NCBI GenBank assembly: GCA_015501585.1 | Contig: JADNRY010000225.1 | Span: forward strand, 35,606-99,605 | DNA length: 64,000 bases | Reading direction: 5' to 3' | From: Rhodocollybia butyracea | Taxonomy: Eukaryota; Basidiomycota; Agaricomycetes; Agaricales; Omphalotaceae | Shown here: in pieces, positions 23,653 through 35,270 of the stretch | Layout: each line of letters begins with the position of its first letter | Position numbering within the stretch: position 1 is the stretch's first letter | Made by a program: the position numbers and the translations under genes | The notes under the pieces: model-generated | What the model was told of the DNA's origin: nothing | Databases searched by the model: none | What the model saw: only the letters and a program-made list of their open reading frames with translations

Positions 23653-25338
23653 TCATACCTGCCATACTCCATTTGTTCCAGTAACTACTACCCTCAACCC
23701 CTCTGCATCCAAAATCCGTAGTGGTTTATAAATGTCTGTATTAGCTTCGCGCGAGGTAAACTTGAGAACAGCGGATCGGATAGAACTTCTCCCCATCGCT
23801 GACATCTCCGCAGATAAATCCGAACCAGGTTTAAACCAGCGCGATTGAATCATGCCGACAAAAGCAGCATCGTCAAATGCATCAGTAGATTCGTATCTCA
23901 AGCGAAAACTGTGTAATTTCGGAACTAGGGAGATGGAACTGGATTCGTGGGCACGGTGAGTCAGGCTCGAGAAGAAATGCGAGGTGAATGGATTCTGAGG
24001 CTGTCTATACTCATCGACTTCAAAATCGACTTCAAAATGAGATAGGGTCGGCATAACTCGAAGGGCTGCAACGAGGTCCAAATCAGACACAAATAGTGCT
24101 CCCCGGAGCGTGAATGTGGTGATTGTACAAGACGATCTTGAGACAAATGAAACAAAAGTATCTGCTTGCCAGCGACGGCCGATGACATCATATAGTACCA
24201 GGTTATTCAAGGAGGGAAAGTTGAAGGAAGAGAACACTGGATCTGACGCCGAGGTAGCCATGGTAAGCGATGTAATGTTGGGCCAGGTGCCCAGTCCGCC
24301 CTGCTCGAGATCTGCATTTTGCGGAGAAGCGGTGATACTGCCGATCTCGAGAGATTTAAGGTGAGAGCAGATGTGCAGAGCATCCACAAAATCTGTTGCG
24401 GATAACTCGTTAATAAAATCGAGATGAGTAAAATCGAGATGATCTAGTTGGTTGTAGAGGACCCTGGATGTTGGATCCTTGAGCCAGGAGGCAGAAATGG
24501 CACGGAGTTTGGGACAATGCTCGAAACGATCCAACTCGTCCGACGAAAAATTCCGAACGATATCCAGTTCCTCAAGTAGAGGAAAACGCAGCTCAGAGAG
24601 TATACGGTACCAATTTAATGGGGAATCTCCGAGATACTTGAACATTTTCCAATGCCAAGCATGCCGTGTAAGTTGAGTTAGGGAAGGAAACCCTGCTTCA
24701 CAATTACCCGGTATATCGCCTTGTATATCCAGGTCAAGCCTTAACGGCCAATCACCTGACCTCTCCAAATGTCGAGTAACGGTATCAACAAAATCAGCCG
24801 GGTATTCTGCTTCGCAGCCCGAGATAGTGTGTATCTCCACCTTCAGATTGGCCCACAAACCAGGTAAAGACAGGGCAAGTGTACGCCAACGATTGCATAC
24901 AGAGCTGATTGCCATCGCAGGAAGGTAAGTGATGGCAGGAGATGTTAGGTCAGTGGGAGGACGGTTGTCGCTCGACATCCACGGATAGCATTGGAGAAGA
25001 TTTATGTCGCATGCGTGCTCGAAGATGCGCAATAAAGTTTCGTTGGGAAGCCTACGCATTGGTGAGAGCAAAGATAGTAACGCAGCTCTTTGAGTTTTCA
25101 ACCGTTTTGTTTCTTTTTGAATAATCCTGAGGTGCTTGGTGATGCGGGCCACCTCCAACTCATGCTCTTTGATATCTTTATCAGCCAGAGCCAGTATCGG
25201 CCTGAGTCCACTGGCTCTTTCCGGGGTAACCACATAGGGTCCAAATTCAAAGCGAAGATCGTTATACAAGGAAGATAGTTCCTCGGAGCTAAGGTTTACA
25301 CGCAAAGGGTTGCCAGATTGTGTGAAAGGCGGTGTCAT
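23653..25338 (-). CDS. F-box protein, 561 aa (paralogue 1)
   Basis: A single-exon ORF. After a coiled-coil-like stretch (about residues 50-88) comes an F-box (about 92-160) with LPNETLLRIFEHACDIN and AISSVCNRWRTLALSLPGLWANL. A long C-terminal region with degenerate leucine-rich-like spacing follows. F-box proteins recruit substrates to SCF ubiquitin ligases through Skp1; the substrate cannot be told from sequence. Two related genes follow on the same strand, and this is the only intact one. All three share a TAAGCGCC motif just upstream. Confidence 0.9.
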   Translation of the reverse strand: MTPPFTQSGNPLRVNLSSEELSSLYNDLRFEFGPYVVTPERASGLRPILALADKDIKEHELEVARITKHLRIIQKETKRLKTQRAALLSLLSPMRRLPNETLLRIFEHACDINLLQCYPWMSSDNRPPTDLTSPAITYLPAMAISSVCNRWRTLALSLPGLWANLKVEIHTISGCEAEYPADFVDTVTRHLERSGDWPLRLDLDIQGDIPGNCEAGFPSLTQLTRHAWHWKMFKYLGDSPLNWYRILSELRFPLLEELDIVRNFSSDELDRFEHCPKLRAISASWLKDPTSRVLYNQLDHLDFTHLDFINELSATDFVDALHICSHLKSLEIGSITASPQNADLEQGGLGTWPNITSLTMATSASDPVFSSFNFPSLNNLVLYDVIGRRWQADTFVSFVSRSSCTITTFTLRGALFVSDLDLVAALRVMPTLSHFEVDFEVDEYRQPQNPFTSHFFSSLTHRAHESSSISLVPKLHSFRLRYESTDAFDDAAFVGMIQSRWFKPGSDLSAEMSAMGRSSIRSAVLKFTSREANTDIYKPLRILDAEGLRVVVTGTNGVWQV

Positions 25339-25545
25339 CGAAGCAGAAGTCTTAGGATAAGCGCCAAAATCCGTGGGCTAAGCGCTAGGGTAGCTTGTAC
25401 TTACATGTTCATACTACAGCGGACTAAGAATATCATAGCAGCGCAGGGCACTAGATTTGACAAGAGAAATCTAAGACAAAAATGTATGCGTATACAACTT
25501 GAATAAGACCCACATTCAACAGCGTACTGAAGGCCGGTACCCAAA

Positions 25546-27167
25546 TTATACCTGTACTCCATTTGTTCCAGTAACTACTACCCTCAAACCCTCCGCATCT
25601 AAAACCCGCAGCGGTTTATAGATGTCTGCGTCAACTTCCCGCGAGGTAAACTTGAGGACAACGGATCGGATAGAACTTCTCCCCATCGCTAACATCTCCG
25701 CAGATAAATCAGAACCAGGTTTGAACCAACGCGATTCAACCATGCTGACAAAAGCAGCATCGTCAAATACATCAGTAGTATCACTTCTTAAATGAAGACT
25801 GTGTAATTTGGGACAAGAGAAACGGAAGTGGATTGGTGATGGATTAGACTTGAGATAAAACGCAAAGTCAGTAGATCCACGGTTGTTAGATCCACGGGAG
25901 ATGAGCGCTGTGCAACTTCAAGGTGAAGTAGGGCCGGCATGAGTCGAAGAGTTGCAATCAAATCCACATCCGAGACAGCTATGCGGCGAAGCGTAAATGT
26001 AGTGATCATACAAGATGATCTGGAGATGAACGAAGTAAAGGCCTTGGTGGGTCGCCAGTGAGCCGTGCGGCCACTCACCACAAGGTCAGTCAAGCAAGGA
26101 AAAGTGAATGACGAAAATACTTTCTCTGACGTTAGGCCATGCAGAAAAGCAAACGATGTGATGTTAGCTTTAGGTGATGTCCCCAGTGCGTGCCCATTGG
26201 GAGACACGGTATCAGTCAACCTGAGAGATTTCAGAGAAGGGAAGGCGTGAAGAGCTTCGGCCAAATCTGCCAGTGAGTGGCCCCGAAATTTAAGATGCTC
26301 TAGTTGATTGTAGGTCCTGGGTGATGGCCCCGCATGCCAGGGGGCAGAAAGTGCATGGAGTCTTGAGCAATGCTCGAAACGACCCAACTCTTTCAATTTA
26401 GTGATATCCAATTTAACAAGTAAAGGAAAGCGAAGGGAGAAGGGTAGGTTGTACCGAGTCAATGAGTGATTTCCCCGGTACTTGAATGTTTTCCAACGCC
26501 AGGTATGCTGTGTAAGGTGAATCAGGGAAGCAGCCTTCGCAGAAGGAGAGTCTGATAAGCCGTGTATAGTAAGTGTAAGCGTTAATGGTGAATTCCCCGA
26601 TCGTTCCAGATATCGAATGACTACATCAGTGAAACCAAAGAAGGTTTCTGCTTTGTCCAAGGTAGTAGCGTATGTCTCCACTGCTAGGTTTGCCCACAAA
26701 CTAGGTGACGACAGCGCAAGTGTACGCCAGCGAGAGCATACGGAACTGATTGCCATCGTAGGAAGGTAGTCGATGACAGGAGATGTTATTTTGGTGAACG
26801 GAGGTTTGTGCCACAACCACGGATAGCATTGGAGAAGATTTTCGTCACATACGTGCTCGAAGATGCGCAATAAAGTTTCATTTGGGAGTTTCCGCGTTGG
26901 AGACAGCAAGGCGCATAGCTTGGCTCTTTGCGTCTCCAATCGTTTCATTTCTGCCTGAACCACCATTGTTTCTTTATGAAGGCAAAAAGCATGATCCTCG
27001 ATATCTTTATCCGCCAGAGCCAGCATTGTCCTGACCTCCTTCGCTTGTTCCGGGGTGATCACGAATGGTCCAAATTCAAAGCGAAGCTCATTATCCAACG
27101 AAGATAGCTTTTTTGAACTGAGGTCTATCCGCAAAGGCTTCGCACATCCTGCGCAAGGTGGAGTCAT
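25546..27167 (-). pseudogene. F-box protein (paralogue 2), C-terminal frameshift
   Basis: The start MTPPCAGCAKPLRIDLSS and the F-box (LPNETLLRIFEHVCDEN..AISSVCSRWRTLALSSPSLWANL) are intact. Near 25810 a 1-nt deletion relative to paralogue 1 (after SLVPN) shifts the frame and ends the ORF at 25788. The rest of the C-terminus continues in another frame to 25546 (..KPLRVLDAEGLRVVVTGTNG..). Losing the last roughly 80 residues might be tolerated, so a shortened functional protein is possible. Confidence 0.82.
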
Positions 27168-27629
27168 TTAGGAAGAAGTTTTGCTGAATAAGCGCCAAAA
27201 CATTAAGCACGAGACATACTAACAACATACTTCAAAATGATAGAAAAGCACCGCAAATGACAGAACAAGACTCATGTAAAGACAATTTATGTAAACACGA
27301 TTTGACCACCGGTTCAAAGGCAAATCGAACACAGCGAACAATTACAGTGTAACTATCCCTCCGGGATACCTCGAAACCATTCCCTTCCTTCCCGCGTCAA
27401 TATGATCGACACCCGATGCCTATTACAGGTCTGTCCATTTGACCTTGTTCTACTAGGAGCCGAGAACAGCTAACGAACGAGGAACAGTCCTTTCCACACC
27501 CAAATCCAAACATTCTCCTGATTTCTGCAAGCCCTCTCCTCTCGGTAACTCGTTCCACAAGGATTGAGAGCAACCAAGGAACAAGGAATGGTCCCTTCCA
27601 AAACCGAATAGCCCAGGTCCCGAACTTAA

Positions 27630-29400
27630 TTATACCTGCACTCCATTAATTCCAGCAATCACTACCCTCAAACCCTCTGCATCCAAGATCTGGAGAGGTT
27701 TATAAATATTTCTATCAACCTCTCGTCGACTGAATTTGAGAGCAACGGATCGTATAGAACATCTCCCCATTGCCAACATCTCCGTAGATAAATCTGAATT
27801 TGGTCTGAACCAACGCGATTGAACCATACGAACAAAAGAAGCATCATCGAATGTACCAATAGAGAGTCCGGATTTTAGATGAAGACTTTGTAAGTTCGGA
27901 ACTAGAGAGTTGGAAGGGGGCTGATGGTGGGTTAGGCTCGAGATGAGATATGATGTGATTGGATTCTTGGAAACCGAGCACAGTTCAATGTCTAGATGAA
28001 GCAGGGCTGGCATGACTCGAAGAGTTGCAATAAGGTCCGAATCAGACTCGAATTCACCACGGAACGTGAAGGTGGTGATCATACAAGATGATCTGAAGAC
28101 GAATGAAGTAAAGGCGTTAGCTCGCCAGACAGTAGTATGTTTGCCATCGACCATAATCCTATTTAAGGAAGGAAAGTCGGAGGAAAGCACTATATCTGGT
28201 GACGGGCAACGCACAAAAGCAAGGGATGTGATGTTACACCTTGTCTCCTTTGGTACGCCCTCCCCTAGACCAACGTCGATATTCAAGTCGAGAGATTTCA
28301 AAGAGGGGCAGGAGCGAAGAACGCCGGCCAACTCTGAAAGTGAAAGGCCTCCACAACGGAGATGATCTAGTTGATTGTAGACGACCTTGTATGTACCCAG
28401 GTGTTGACCATAGGTGGAAAGTGCACTGAGTCTCGGGAAATCCTTGAAAAAGTACAACTCCTCCGATGCACCAGTATCCAATTGAAAGGCTGTCGTTTCG
28501 TATCGACAGACACTCCGAAATGGTCACACGATATTGACAGAACCACGGTTTATTCTCCGGCGAGACACAATGTGCTACGAGCGGCAGAGAAACAAAGAAG
28601 GCGACTAAACAAGAATAAGAACAACGATCATGGTGGGGATACTCTACTGAAGAAGGATAACGAAACGAAGATATAAAAGGACAGTGGCAGTGTAGAAGCA
28701 CGTGTGAGTATGTGCCATACTTACACCAATTCCACAAGTAAAGGAAAGTGTAGCGGGGAGAGTACGCCATGCTCTGTCAACGAGAAGCGTCCCTGATACT
28801 TGAACGTTTTCCAGTGCCAAGCATGCTGTAAAAGTTGAATGAGGCAAGGAATGCTCTCGAATTTGGGGTAACCATCTATAGAGAGTTCAAGCCTTAATGG
28901 CCAATCACCTGATCTTTCTAGATATCGAGTAACTGTACGGGTAAATCCAGCAAAGGTCTCTGTATGCTCTGAGTTCATACTGCGTGTCGTCACCGATAGA
29001 TTTGCCCATAAACTAGGTGACGATAGTGCAAGTGCGCGCCAACGGTAGCAAACAGAGCTGATTGCCATTGTAGGAAGGTCGGTGATGATGGAAGGTGTCA
29101 TTTCGGTGTGAGAAACTCTACGCAGGAGGCACGGATAGTAGTATTGCACAGAATTTTGTTCACATACGTACTGGAAAATGCGCAGTAGAGTTTCGTTTGG
29201 CAGTTTCCGCATTGGTGAGAGCAGAGAGAGTAGTTTGGCTTTTAGGCTTTCCCTTCCCGCAAGAGCTGCCTCAGAAGCATAATTAGCTTGGGTATCCACC
29301 AGAGCCAGCATTGTCCTAACCTCCTTCACTCGTTCCGGGGTAATCACGAACGGTCCAAATTCAAAGCGGAGCTCGCTATACAAGGAGTTTTCTGAATAAG
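27630..29400 (-). pseudogene. F-box protein (paralogue 3), start lost and interrupted
   Basis: The minus strand reads from LYSELRFEFGPFVITPERV at about 29383, but the preceding codons, including the ATG, are missing: the homologous 5' flank (GAATAAGCGCC) is joined directly to this point, indicating a deletion of about 27 codons. The F-box (LPNETLLRIFQYVCEQN) is present. At 28478-28731 a 248-bp insertion interrupts the leucine-rich region after FPLLVEL. Removing it with one copy of its CCAATT duplication restores the frame, which then runs to the common C-terminus GVQV at 27630. Confidence 0.8.
28478..28731. mobile_element. 248-bp insertion with CCAATT duplication
   Basis: CCAATT at 28478-28483 and 28726-28731 flanks DNA absent from the two paralogues. 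The insertion has no obvious terminal inverted repeat and no ORF. On the coding (minus) strand it starts with GTGTAAGTATGG, a strong splice-donor-like sequence, at the very edge. It could be an introner-like element or a short non-autonomous transposon. Confidence 0.65.
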
Positions 29401-30600
29401 CGCCTAAGCGCCAACTTCATTACTTTACTTGTAGGTTTTACCGGCGCGGTCCCATTAGCCGGGTTCCGCACTACATACATCGCGTGTACCACTCGAAAAT
29501 CTACATCGTCTCGCTAGCCTCCACATCTCTATCAATCCCTTCCCAAACCCAAACCCGGAACCCTCCCACGGATTCCAGCACCCCCATCCCCACCCCCTCC
29601 GTCATCGAGAGGACGCGCGAGCCGTCGCCACCCAATTTCTTGCACTAACCGCCCGCTAACCGTCTGTCCACCTCCCCACATCGCTATACCTCCGAACGAA
29701 ACACACCCTTGCGGCATCGCGGGGTGAAGGATGATGAGTTTTTTGGGTCGTGCAGGAAGGGAGTGTGGGCATCGCTGAATTTCCGGCCGCAGGGGGTTTG
29801 AGAAAGGATATGCGGGCGGTGAGTTTCGAGATTTTGGTTCTGGGGATGAGTTTAGATGCATGGAAGACGTTTCGAGTGATCATAGGACTGTATTTGAGCT
29901 CCGGTGAATCAGCGCTTCAGCAGTGCGGTGAATTTACCATAAGTCCTGGGGCGCGCGGTCAATGGCGTAGAGATTGAAGGAGCCGAGGTAGGAACATGCA
30001 TAATTTCCGTTGAACGTTGAACAGGGATAGTTAGATGGCGTTTGCTGGGCGTTGAGTGAGTGTATGACTGTGATACAATACATCAGAAACTTTGGGTTAG
30101 GTGGCATCCAGGAAAGAAAACGTACCTTTGGTTTGCGTATTGGTGTTTCATTGTCGTTAGAACTCTCAATATGATCTGAGCTATCCGAAGCGGCTCTATC
30201 ATATGTGGCCGTTTCAAACAAGGTACGTCCGACTCCAGCGCCATTTTGCATCTTCCTCTTTATCTCACACATTTATTTCTTCTTTCAGCGTGGTTTACCG
30301 GTGGTATAATAATGGCCATTGACTAGTCCACTTGATTGGTACGAAGCCGTATCATGCCGTTGGCGCTGGGTAACCTGTTCCTCGTGTTGGCGAATAGTGA
30401 GACACGCTTCAAGCGTACGCGTAAGGCTTGATATCGTTTCGTTTCCCGCTGAGCCATATCTTTCTCGATGCCTGTAGAAAAGAAGACCTACATAGTTAGA
30501 GCGAAAAAACTCGCCACGATATTGATCTAAAGGTGACGAACTGGTAGATATCTCGCCAGACGGTGAGCGATAAAAAACAAGGGATGTTTGCGTTGGCCGT
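29401..30600 (-). other. Possible small unrecognised gene
   Basis: A minus-strand ATG at 30272 opens a frame MCEIKRKMQNGAGVGRTLFE.. that reaches a good GTACGT donor near 30124. A Gly-rich open frame lies further down (29532-29861). I could not join them convincingly and recognise no family. The stretch 30273-30600 shows nothing beyond a short GCGTTACGCGTTACGC repeat near 30604. Confidence 0.2.
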
Positions 30601-30730
30601 TTACGCGTTACGCGTTACGCTTCGGTGATTCCAAGCTACGCGCTGACGCGAATGTTGAGCATTCTGTTGGTCTTTTTTATTGATTTTGGCGGGTTGGGCC
30701 AGGGATACAGCACACTTGCTGCAGGAGAGA

Positions 30731-33048
30731 TTAGGTTCGGAGCCAAGCCCCTGCGGCTCCGGCCCGGAACGGGTAATCCTTCGCAAGGATTGTGAAGGTA
30801 GGTGTAGTGCTGCCAATGCGTGAATATGACACGACGGAGCCACCAGAGACTCTTTCCTTTCTGGAAATAGAGATATTGGGTGAGTTGAGAGTAGTGGCGG
30901 TGACCTTTGCCTTCTTTGATAGTCTTCGCTGAGATGGAGGAGTAGTGGGAAGGGGACGTTGAACCGAGCGCCGCCATAGATCAAGCACAGGCACCAAACT
31001 CTCAAGGTCACTGCGATCAGCAGTGTCCCACTTAACAGTGGCAAGAATGAGTTCTGGGGACATGACAGGAAATTTAAGTAAACGGTCACATAGTTTGACA
31101 AGCGTATCGAGCTGCTTGGGCGGCAAAATGAATGTGTTACTCCTCCATGGATTATTCCTGAGTGAATGACGTTCCTGCCGCCAAGCAATAAGTTTATCAT
31201 GCAAAACATCCCTATCTTCTTCTTCCGTTTTGAAGTCCGATGGAAAAGAGTTGAAACGTTTTGATGGAGAAATAGGCATCAAAGGAGTGGGTGGTAGCGC
31301 AAGCGGAAAGAAAAACTCATTTGCATAGGCAAACAGTCGGGGATCATGTTCGCCAGTAGGTTCATAGGCCGCGACCATATCAGGGTTGCAGTGCAAACAA
31401 CAACAGGTCGACGGTGGGCTTTTCGCTACATCAAGTACAGTCCAGGTGAGTTGGTACGGTGATCCATGCGAACAGCGGCCAGATCTAACAGCAGAACCGA
31501 CGTGGTTTAAGCTTTCATATATATCAAGCTGTGTAGCAGGCCGGAATGTTTCTCGTATGAAACGATGTATGCAGGATTCATCTAATGGGGGGAAAATTAG
31601 AGAGTATAACCTGCAGCACAAGAAAACATACCATGATCCGCAGCAACATTAATACAGCCCTCTAGTGCAGGATCAAGCCGAGCTCGCTTGATGTTGTTCG
31701 CTTTGGTATCGCCGTTGATCTCTCGCCCCCGTACTCGATTGAGCGCCAGAGCCACTGGCCGTGATTCTGGTTGAAAAGCCCACATAGGGACCAGAAGAAG
31801 ACAGACACCGGGCGTTGTACGGTCACGGCCCGCACGTCCCCAGCGCTGTATCACAACCGAAAGAGAGGAGGGTAGTCCGAAAATTACCGAGTACTTCACA
31901 TCAGGAATACTACATCCCATCCCTGCTGCATCTGTTGCACAGACAATGCGAATGATACCTTCCCCAAAGCGATCCCAGCATTTCTGCTTCCCAGTCTCAG
32001 ACATATCCGAAGAAAAAGGATATACACAGTCTCGTAGATGGTCTGGGAGACATTTCCGAAGTGTATCCACAGCATCACGACATGCTCCCTCCGAGTTGAA
32101 GTAGAAAAGGCATTTCGGAACATCTTCATGAGGTGTTGAGTCATCAATGTGGGCAGGAAGGAGATTCAGTGCATCCAAAACTGGGTTATCAGTGTTCTGG
32201 AGAACACGTGTATGAAAAAACAGATTTGGGCGGTCTGCACCGACATCGATACCCCAGAAAGGCCGGCTTCCATATCAAAGAACACGCCAGAGTAGATCAA
32301 ATGTCGACGTTCAGCATGATGCGGTACAAGCCCAAATGGGAGTACCATACCCACACCATGTTCGCAGGTCTCCCAGTTGTCGATACAAGGGCCTGAAGTT
32401 TGAGGTACCCCACTCGTCACAGACATGAGCTTCATCAACAAACGCGGCAGCGATACGCTTGCGAAATGACATATGGCTCCATACTTCGCGCCGGAAAGTA
32501 TCACTGAGCGCAGTTTCAGGAGAGATATAGATGAGCTGGGATTCCATCCGAATCCTTCGCCAGAGCTCCGGAGTCTTCTTAGTGTCTTCATTGACCGCAT
32601 CTGCCACTAGACCTTTTGAGACAGCGTGTTTGACCTGAAATAATCATAGTTAGTGAAGTGAACTTGTAAGCCAAATGGATAGGCAAACCTGATCGCGTTC
32701 AAGCGCTTTAAGAGGACATATAACGATGACGGCCTTGCCCGGCCCTGCCAGCTTGGCTGTTCCCTCAAATATAAGACTTTTACCTAACCCAGTAGCAGCA
32801 ATGACCATTCCATCATATCCTTGAAGGCAGCAATAAACGGTATGTGCCTGCCACTCATCAGCTTCGAAGTCCAACGCTAAATTTTCATTTAATGCCTCCC
32901 GGACGCGCTCAGGAGTTGCAATTCGGTGAGGTAGTTGAGTCTTGATACCCTGAGTGCTTTTGGAGGGTGTCGAGGGGTGTTTCCGACGTCTAGGAGTGCC
33001 GTGGGTTGGATTTGGGTTGATTGGAGGAGTCCTGGGGCGAGTAGACAT
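30731..33048 (-). pseudogene. RecQ-like DEAH-box DNA helicase, two in-frame stops
   Basis: Exon 1 is 33048-32689, exon 2 is 32634-31632, exon 3 is 31581-30731. Seen in order: a basic Pro/Ser N-terminus; Walker A ATGLGKS; CPLKALERDQ; the DEAH motif in VDEAHVCDEWG; TATL-like ACTAS; FWGIDVGADRPNL; and motif VI QRWGRAGRD. A roughly 280-residue C-terminal region follows without a clear RQC or HRDC domain. Two in-frame TGA codons (32311-32313 and 32275-32277, 12 codons apart) interrupt the linker between the helicase lobes; no intron fits there. RecQ-like helicases of this type are multicopy and repeat-associated in Agaricomycetes. Confidence 0.82.
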
Positions 33049-33524
33049 ATTTGTGATCTTGGAATAAGATGATATCGGTTAAAAGTCGCGTCAACGGCGA
33101 CGAATCTAGAGCGCACAGCCCTTCAAGGCTGCTATATAATACTCATTAGACCTTGAAGACAAATATACAAAAAAATCGGCGCACCTGAACGAGATTTAAA
33201 GCTTTAATGCTGTAGGTTTTGATCCACCTGAATTTTTGTCACCAAAGGCGGAAGTCGGCGCGTATTTCTCGAGTTCGAAGTGTTCTGACGCAATTAAAAG
33301 TGCATATGCATGTTTATTAACATATATAGAGTAGATTTGATAAGTTAAAGTGGTGGGTAGAAGGAGGAGAGCAAATGGTAATGGCGGTTTCTGACTCCCC
33401 AGAATCACGGCACCTTGCAACAAGCCTCTTCTCCGAAAGCGAAGTAAATGATGCCAAACAATCAATATACGCAAACACCGGCATCATTCGGCATCACTTT
33501 CGGACGAAGAGGCTTGGAACGAAC
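33049..33524. other. Intergenic, nothing identified
   Basis: AT-rich DNA upstream of the helicase start. No TATA box could be assigned with confidence. Confidence 0.35.
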
Positions 33525-34859
33525 CTAATGCTGCGCTGCAGTAAACCTTTTGGACATAAATCTGGTAGGCCTACAGGTCTGCCATGTAGGTCCTTGACCA
33601 TACATACATTCGACGCCGGATACCAATGTGTCGCAGATGACCCATATGGGTTCATCCGTATTTGGATCTAGAGGCCACATGGCCTGCTGTGCTGTTAGGT
33701 ACCTTTCTACCCAGTCTTTTTGGTCAGCTTCAACCATTGACTTTGATAGTTGTTCAATTGAACAATTTATAGCTGGGCCTCTATGAGGGCGTGGCATTTG
33801 TTTGCTTAGAGTTTGGAATCCTTTACCTTGTTCAGGTTTAGGTTCTTCATCTTCATGGTGACTGATAGCAGTCAACCAATCTTCATTCATTATAAATGAA
33901 TGATGATGAGGGTCTATGGACAAGAATAAATTATTATCCATGTCCTCTTCAATGCAGACCGGTGGTCCGCAATCATCTAATGGATCTTCAAAATCCTCAG
34001 GATCGGTCTGAACTGGTTCCATTATGCGACCATAGTAGTTGCTAAAGTCATCGTCGTCGTCATATAGTCGACTGACATATTCATCCTCGTATGGTTCAAG
34101 GGTGTATTCTCCTTCGGATGATTCCTTGTCATTAGGATCAGTTATGTTCGGAGATTCTATCTCCTCTTGTTCATCCTCTTCTTGGATGGCGTACGTACAG
34201 GGTTGCCCATGTCGTTCACAAGATACCTCCTGTCTCTCAACAGGATCACTGGGATGTGATTCATCCCCTGTATTTTCAACTTTTACCACTGTATTCTGAT
34301 GTGGTAACATCTGCGCCGTTACCGGCAAACATGGTAGCAACCCTGTTGGGTTGTTATTCCCACTCAATACTCGATGTACTGAGCTGTTGTCAACCGTTGA
34401 AGACAATGGGCAGGTTCTTGGCATTTCAATGACCATTTGTACATCTTGAACAGATTGTGTATCTGTTCGAATCACCTCATGTGAAGATCTGATTTGTTGA
34501 ATCAGATCTTTGCTTTGCCTACTGTTAGTAGGCAATGGTGGTGATAATCGGGGCCTGTGCGGGTCCCATGCACCATCAGCGATAGACGGACATCTCATAT
34601 TGGATGACCTAACAGGTCTTCCCCAGTTTTCCACCATAGTGTTAACACTTTCTAGCATTTGCATGCTATGATGAAGTGTCTGCTTTATAGCGTACATGGC
34701 ATCAGTAAATTCACTTGTGCCCATATTACCATCCTTTCGGGATGGTATTCGAGGCATATTCTCATTGTGAGAATTTGCTGGTGACGTGGCATCACCACTG
34801 AATGAATTGCGATAACTCGCAGTTCTCTGGGACTTTTCTAAGTACCTAAAATGGTCCAT
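33525..34859 (-). CDS. Acidic orphan protein, 444 aa
   Basis: A long uninterrupted single-exon ORF. The N-terminal part is Ser/Asn/Pro-rich and probably disordered. The middle is strongly acidic (EEDEQEEIESPN, then YDDDDDFSNYYG), and the C-terminus has an ordered-looking block (WVERYLTAQQAMWPLDPN..) rich in Trp and Cys. I do not recognise a domain. It could be a retroelement gag-like ORF or a domesticated gene. Its integrity among broken neighbours suggests it is young or under selection. Confidence 0.5.
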   Translation of the reverse strand: MDHFRYLEKSQRTASYRNSFSGDATSPANSHNENMPRIPSRKDGNMGTSEFTDAMYAIKQTLHHSMQMLESVNTMVENWGRPVRSSNMRCPSIADGAWDPHRPRLSPPLPTNSRQSKDLIQQIRSSHEVIRTDTQSVQDVQMVIEMPRTCPLSSTVDNSSVHRVLSGNNNPTGLLPCLPVTAQMLPHQNTVVKVENTGDESHPSDPVERQEVSCERHGQPCTYAIQEEDEQEEIESPNITDPNDKESSEGEYTLEPYEDEYVSRLYDDDDDFSNYYGRIMEPVQTDPEDFEDPLDDCGPPVCIEEDMDNNLFLSIDPHHHSFIMNEDWLTAISHHEDEEPKPEQGKGFQTLSKQMPRPHRGPAINCSIEQLSKSMVEADQKDWVERYLTAQQAMWPLDPNTDEPIWVICDTLVSGVECMYGQGPTWQTCRPTRFMSKRFTAAQH

Positions 34860-35270
34860 ATGATCGATGGTTTTGATTTTGCTTGGCGCGTTTGATGCGA
34901 AGTTAGACGAACGAGTTTGGTTGGATATATGTGGTAGTAGTATAGTTATTCAAGTAGTTTTTTTTACTTAAGTTTTAACTTGATCACCCAATCTGTATAG
35001 CAGGATTGGTGTTCAAAAAAGTGTAAGGGCCGGTGGCCAGAGTCCTTAGGTTGCACGCGTGAACACTACAAAAGCTATGCGATTGTGTACTCAAGGTGCG
35101 AAAGAACTAGCGTAATTAGCTAATTGTACGGTACTTAAGTAGACAAACTGAATAGGAATAGAAATAATATCTTATCAATTGATAAGATAAGGTAATTGGT
35201 GTACAACACCAAAGGAATTGGGCCGCGCGCGTAGGGCGTGGCCGGCTGTTATCAGAATGGTGAGGGGGGT
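34860..35270. other. Intergenic, nothing identified
   Basis: AT-rich. TTATCAATTGATAA at 35173-35186 is a perfect 14-nt palindrome. No LTR or TIR could be paired with it. Confidence 0.3.

Noticed and set aside
24110..24364. + strand ORFs inside the F-box genes
   Set aside because: Shadows of the minus-strand coding sequence, with no signature of their own.
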